Origin: an uncultured bacterium
GTDB lineage: Bacteria > Bacillota_I > Bacilli_A > RF39 > UBA660
Length of the DNA: 64,000 nucleotides
Assembly: GCA_947169285.1 (NCBI GenBank)
Contig: CAMVPB010000004.1
Span: 1 to 64,000 of the forward strand
Direction: 5' to 3'
Position 1 is the first letter of the stretch, and each line of letters starts with the position of its first letter. Shown here one piece after another: positions 59,812 through 64,000 of this stretch. A program made the translations under genes and the position numbers. A model generated the notes under the pieces. It had not been told where the DNA came from. It did no database searches and saw nothing but the letters and a program-made list of their open reading frames with translations.

Positions 59812-60047
59812 TCAATATATTTTTCCATATTAGCTGGGACTTTATCATTTTGAATCATACTAATAATTTTTTGCTCTTTTTCTTCACTTACTTCTTTACC
59901 AGTAATATTGCTTATTTCATGAATAATTTCTTTTAAAGTGTTCTCATCTTTAAAATTTCCAGCTTGCAATTTACTTGCCAAAGAAAGTATAGTTTCTTTA
60001 CTAACATTAGTTTTTGATTCAATTTTATCAAATAATTCATCTTTCAT
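59808..60047 (-). CDS. spoVIF: Stage VI sporulation protein F-like
   Basis: FDKIESKTNVSKETILSLASKLQAGNFKDENTLKEIIHEISNITGKEVS...EKEQKIISMI. Confidence 0.8.
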   Translation of the reverse strand: MKDELFDKIESKTNVSKETILSLASKLQAGNFKDENTLKEIIHEISNITGKEVSEEKEQKIISMIQNDKVPANMEKYID

Positions 60048-60069
60048 ATTATCACCTAACTTATTATAT

Positions 60070-60103
60070 GCATAAAAAAGACAAAGGTTATTCGCCTTTG
60101 TTT
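60070..60103 (-). terminator. Terminator of der
   Basis: ACAAAGGCGAATAACCTTTGT + CTTTTTT on minus strand. Confidence 0.75.
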
Positions 60104-61395
60104 TTAAATACTATTTGTATTGGTGTTCCGCTAAAATCTATATTCTCTCTAATTCTATTCTCCAAATATCTTTTATATGAAAAATGAACTGATGACTTAG
60201 TATTAACTTCAATGTCTATTCTAGGTGGCTTATTTGATACTTCTGAAGCATAATATATTTTTAATTTCTTACCTTTTACAACAGCAGGTGGATTTTCAAT
60301 ATAAGCATCTCTTATTATTTCATTAATAATATCGGCTTCTACCATCTTAGTAGTATTTGAATAAGCACTTAAAACTTCCGGCATCAATGTATGAATTCTT
60401 TTTTTAGTAAGAGCACTTAAGAAAACAATTTTAGCATATGGAATAAATTGAAATTCATGTTCTAAGGTTTTCTTCCATTCTTTCATTTCAGAATCTTTAT
60501 TTTCAATTGTATCCCATTTATTAACTACTATAACTATAGCTTTTCCAGCATCAAGAATATAAGATGCAATATGTTTATCATGTTCAAGTATTCCAGTTGA
60601 TGCATCAAGCACTAACATACAAACATCAGATCTATCTATTGCTTTTAAAGTTCTAAGTAAACTGTATTTTTCAACAGATTCAAATATTTTACCTTTTTTT
60701 CTAAGACCTGCTGTATCTATTAAAGTATATTTTTGCTTTTCATAAGTAAATTCTGTATCAATAGCATCTCTAGTAGTTCCTGATACATCTGATACTATTA
60801 CTCTTTCTTCATTTAGAAGAGCATTTACTAAACTACTTTTCCCTACATTTGGCCTTCCTACTAAACAGAATTTAAGATTATCATTTTCTTCAATCATTCC
60901 TTCTTCTTTTAGATTAGAAGTGACAATATCTAAAAGTTCACTAGTTCCATATCCATGTTCTGCACTTATGCTTACATAATCATCAAATCCAAGTGAGTAA
61001 AATTCATATATGTTATCATTTGCTTTTTTAGAATCAGTTTTATTAATTGCAACTATAACTTTTTTACCACTTCTTTTTAACATATCCCTAATTAATAAAT
61101 CATTTGAAGTAAGGCCTTCTTTACCATCAACAACAAATATAATAACATTAGATTCTTCAATAGCAATTTCGACTTGAACTTTAATTTCAGAATTAAATCC
61201 CCCATTATCATAATCAATACCACCAGTATCTATTAAATAAAAGTCTTTATTATTATAACTTGCATTGGAACAAATCCTATCTCTTGTAACACCAGGTGTG
61301 TCTTCAATAATAGATATTTTTTTACCAACTATTCTATTAAATAAACTACTCTTACCTACATTAGGTCTTCCAACTATTGCAACCGTTTGTTTCAT
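60088..61395 (-). CDS. der: Ribosome biogenesis GTPase Der (EngA)
   Basis: Two tandem G domains: GRPNVGKSSLFN and GRPNVGKSSLVN, KH-like C-terminus. Confidence 0.98.
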   Translation of the reverse strand: MKQTVAIVGRPNVGKSSLFNRIVGKKISIIEDTPGVTRDRICSNASYNNKDFYLIDTGGIDYDNGGFNSEIKVQVEIAIEESNVIIFVVDGKEGLTSNDLLIRDMLKRSGKKVIVAINKTDSKKANDNIYEFYSLGFDDYVSISAEHGYGTSELLDIVTSNLKEEGMIEENDNLKFCLVGRPNVGKSSLVNALLNEERVIVSDVSGTTRDAIDTEFTYEKQKYTLIDTAGLRKKGKIFESVEKYSLLRTLKAIDRSDVCMLVLDASTGILEHDKHIASYILDAGKAIVIVVNKWDTIENKDSEMKEWKKTLEHEFQFIPYAKIVFLSALTKKRIHTLMPEVLSAYSNTTKMVEADIINEIIRDAYIENPPAVVKGKKLKIYYASEVSNKPPRIDIEVNTKSSVHFSYKRYLENRIRENIDFSGTPIQIVFKNKGE

Positions 61396-61482
61396 AGTCT
61401 CACCTCTTTGCGATAATTATACCAAAAAAATAATATTTCTAAAAGATTTATTTTTATTTATTTACCAGTAATCTTATTAATT

Positions 61483-61514
61483 CTTTAAAAAAAACTGAAG
61501 AAATTTATTCTTCA
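61483..61514 (-). terminator. Terminator of engB
   Basis: TGAAGAATAAATTTCTTCA followed by GTTTTTTTT on minus strand. Confidence 0.75.
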
Positions 61515-62107
61515 AATTTTTCTACATTTTCATAACTATCTATTATTTCGTATATTCTTGGTCTACCTACTTTTGATAAACTAGAAAAATTAATTACTTC
61601 ATCACCTAAAGAAATATTAAAACTATCCCTTATTAATTTATCTTGTTTATCTCTTAATGATTTATTAACTTTATCATATTTAGTACAAACAATAGTAACT
61701 GGAACATTATAATATTTTAAGAAATTATACATCAAAATATCATCTTCAGTTGGTTTATGTCTATAATCTACTAATAAGAATACATGTTTAAGGTTTGGCC
61801 TACCTTTTAAATATTCTTCAATCATCATTCCAAATTTTTGCTGCATTTCTTTGGATACAGATGCATACCCATAACCAGGAGCATCTATTATATAAAAAGA
61901 ATTATTACATAAATAAAAATTTAATGTTTGTGTTTTACCAGGTTTTGAACTGGTTCTAGCAAAATTTTTTCTATTAACTATTGCATTTATAAAACTGCTT
62001 TTACCAACATTGCTTCTTCCAACTAATAAAAATTCATTTTTCTTATCTTCAGGATATTGTGTTACTCTAACAGCAATTATAGGTTCACATACTTTAGTTA
62101 CTTCCAT
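61505..62107 (-). CDS. engB: Ribosome biogenesis GTP-binding protein YsxC/EngB
   Basis: GRSNVGKSSFINAIVNRKNFARTSSKPGKTQTLNFY, DAPGYGYA. Confidence 0.97.
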   Translation of the reverse strand: MEVTKVCEPIIAVRVTQYPEDKKNEFLLVGRSNVGKSSFINAIVNRKNFARTSSKPGKTQTLNFYLCNNSFYIIDAPGYGYASVSKEMQQKFGMMIEEYLKGRPNLKHVFLLVDYRHKPTEDDILMYNFLKYYNVPVTIVCTKYDKVNKSLRDKQDKLIRDSFNISLGDEVINFSSLSKVGRPRIYEIIDSYENVEKFEE

Positions 62108-62159
62108 TTTTTCACTTCCTTGTTAGTATTATATACGATAAAACCTAAAAAGGCAAATT

Positions 62160-62190
62160 TATAAAATAAAAATGGACAATAAGTCCATTA
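62160..62190 (-). terminator. Terminator downstream of tRNA-Lys
   Basis: AATGGACTTATTGTCCATT followed by TTTATTTT on minus strand. Confidence 0.7.
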
Positions 62191-62200
62191 ATATTCAAAT

Positions 62201-62276
62201 TGGTGATTCCTCAGGGGTTCGAACCCTGGACCCACAGATTAAGAGTCTGTTGCTCTACCAGCTGAGCTAAGGAACC
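62201..62276 (-). tRNA. tRNA-Lys (anticodon CTT)
   Basis: GGTTCCTTAGCTCAGCTGGTAGAGCAACAGACTCTTAATCTGTGGGTCCAGGGTTCGAACCCCTGAGGAATCACCA; encoded CCA. Confidence 0.95.
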
Positions 62277-62303
62277 AAATCAAAGTAATGTTATTATAAC
62301 ACT

Positions 62304-63038
62304 TTATTTTGATTTTGTATAGTTAAAAATTAAACCAATTATAGTTCCGCCTATAATATTACCCAGTGTAACCGGTAATAAATTATGAATTATTAAATTT
62401 ATGAAATCCAGTTTTCCAAATAAAGACGCAATTGACAAATAAAACATATTCGCAACGCTATGCTCAAAACCTAATAACACGAATAAAAATATTGGTATAA
62501 ATATTACAAATATTTTATCTACAATATTTTTAGATGTTACTCCTAAAAATACAGATGTGCACACTAACATATTACATAGAATTCCTAATAACAATAAATT
62601 TATAAAATTATAAGATACTTTCTTATTAGCAATCCCAACAAATGTATTTATAAGAGTTTCATTAGTTAAACTTCCACTTTTATATATAAGTAAACTTAAT
62701 AAAATACTACCAACAAAATTTCCAATATAAACTAATATCCAATTTAAAAGTAATGATTTTAAAGAAATCTTTTTATTAACAAGTGGTATTATTAAAAGAG
62801 AATTTCCTGTAAACAATTCTGTTTTAAGAAGTATGACAAGTATTAATCCCATTGGAAATATAGAAGCCGCTAATAATTTAGATAATGAAATATTATTTAT
62901 TTCAAAACTTACAACTGTTGATGCATATCCTGCAAGTGCTATTAAAAAGCCAGCCATTATTGATAATATAATAGTTTTTAACAATTTATTCTTTGTTTTT
63001 CCTATGCCAACATTTATATAATCATTTAAATCTTCCAT
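62304..63038 (-). CDS. Formate/nitrite transporter family protein
   Basis: AGFLIALAGYAS, LFTGNSLLIIPL, NILVCTSVFLG-type, HSVANMFYL, NIIGGTIIGLIF. Confidence 0.9.
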   Translation of the reverse strand: MEDLNDYINVGIGKTKNKLLKTIILSIMAGFLIALAGYASTVVSFEINNISLSKLLAASIFPMGLILVILLKTELFTGNSLLIIPLVNKKISLKSLLLNWILVYIGNFVGSILLSLLIYKSGSLTNETLINTFVGIANKKVSYNFINLLLLGILCNMLVCTSVFLGVTSKNIVDKIFVIFIPIFLFVLLGFEHSVANMFYLSIASLFGKLDFINLIIHNLLPVTLGNIIGGTIIGLIFNYTKSK

Positions 63039-63045
63039 ATATACC

Positions 63046-64000
63046 TCACTTTATTTTTCTATATATTACTCCATTTTCTAATTTAATATTTTTAAACTCT
63101 GATAACTCACTTACTGTTACAAGTTCATATCCTCTTGCTTTTAATTCAGGAACTATTATTTTTACAAGTTCAATTGTTGTTTTATGAACATCATGCATTA
63201 ATATTATGTCTCCATCAGATACATGCTCTAAAACTATAGGGCTAGATTTACTAGGATCTTTATATAACCAGTCCTTTGTGTCTATATTCCATAAAATTAT
63301 CGGAAATGGAGATAATTCTCTTACTTTTGAATTTACGCTTCCATAAGGAGCCCTTAATAATTTAATATTATCATTTGTTATTTCATTAAACAAGATAGAA
63401 ACTGAATTAATTTCATTTAACACTTCGCTTTCACTTATTCTAGTTAAGTATTTATGAGAATATGTATGACTACCTATTTCCATACCATTATCATATAATT
63501 TTTTAGTAATCTCTTTGTTATTTTTCATTCTATTCCCAAGTTCAAAAAAAGTAGCTTTTGAGTTATTCTCAAGCAAACAATCCAATATTTCTAAACTATA
63601 TTCAGAAGGACCATCATCAAAAGTTAAAGCAACCATTTTTTTATCTTTAATATCTTCATAAGATATTTGTTTAGATTCTTTTAAATTTAAAAATGGAATA
63701 TATGAAATACTCTCATATTCTATATTGTCAAAATATACTATAAATTCATCATCTGTAATTAAATAGTTAAATGTATTAATATTAGAAGAAAGGATAGCGG
63801 TACTTATATTACTTGAATATTTTTTACTAACTCTATCTATTTTTTCTCTCAACTCTTCTTCATTATATAATTCAGTTATTAAAGAAAGCCTTTTTTCTTT
63901 TAAATTTATTAAAATACTTTTTCTTTGATCATTTCTATTAAGGGAGTTACTTATATCAAAAAATATATTTGAATATCCATTTACATTATATAATGTATAA
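63046..64000 (-). CDS. Polysaccharide deacetylase family protein, truncated by the window edge (5' end missing)
   Basis: ALTFDDGPSEYSLEILD, GSHTYSHKYLT, MHDVHKTT; the same frame stays open from 63852 through 64000 (YTLYNVNGYSNIFFDISNSLNRNDQRKSILINLKEKRLSLITELYNEEEL...). Confidence 0.92.
   Translation of the reverse strand, partial: YTLYNVNGYSNIFFDISNSLNRNDQRKSILINLKEKRLSLITELYNEEELREKIDRVSKKYSSNISTAILSSNINTFNYLITDDEFIVYFDNIEYESISYIPFLNLKESKQISYEDIKDKKMVALTFDDGPSEYSLEILDCLLENNSKATFFELGNRMKNNKEITKKLYDNGMEIGSHTYSHKYLTRISESEVLNEINSVSILFNEITNDNIKLLRAPYGSVNSKVRELSPFPIILWNIDTKDWLYKDPSKSSPIVLEHVSDGDIILMHDVHKTTIELVKIIVPELKARGYELVTVSELSEFKNIKLENGVIYRKIK

Noticed and set aside
1-64000. CRISPR arrays, prophage, transposases, integrons
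   Set aside because: No repeat-spacer pattern, Cas, integrase, transposase or phage structural proteins were recognised in the translations.

Overview
This window is an AT-rich chromosomal segment from an apparently spore-forming Bacillota (Bacilli-like, uncultured-type). Most genes are on the minus strand. I see no clear mobile element, prophage or CRISPR array. There are four main blocks. (1) About 1-29 kb holds housekeeping, division and sporulation genes: a YmfF/YmfH-like M16 pair, deoD, ftsK/spoIIIE, ezrA, a condensed radC-SPOR-spoIVFA-spoIVFB-rplU-prp-rpmA locus, ylbL, ylbJ, yneF/sirA-like, a short dcw cluster (mraZ-rsmH-ftsL-PBP), yceD-rpmF, lexA, rhomboid, tspO, rluD, lspA, ylmC/ymxH, sigG, sigE and spoIIGA. 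(2) About 27-50 kb is a large cell-surface polysaccharide/teichoic acid locus with two flippase/polymerase-like pairs, TagA-, TagB/F- and TagD-like genes, LicD, LCP, and a HAD-LicD-PRTase-PHP module. (3) About 51-64 kb holds tRNA-Arg(CCT), rseP, cdsA, dnaE, rpmB, eno, femX-like, spoVIF, der, engB, tRNA-Lys(CTT), an FNT transporter, and a polysaccharide deacetylase that runs off the window. (4) Many A/T-rich hairpin terminators separate the units. The strongest hunt results are two. First, ribosomal protein L32 starts with an N-terminal extension (MRLDIQLF|GALPARR) that matches the Prp protease motif on L27 from the same window ([10 protein letters not shown]), suggesting a second ribosomal Prp substrate. 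Second, a 48-aa single-TM microprotein is divergent from lexA, and both genes have canonical promoters carrying LexA-like operators, suggesting a minimal SOS-induced division inhibitor analogous to YneA/SosA. All family assignments are from reading the sequences; no database search was run.
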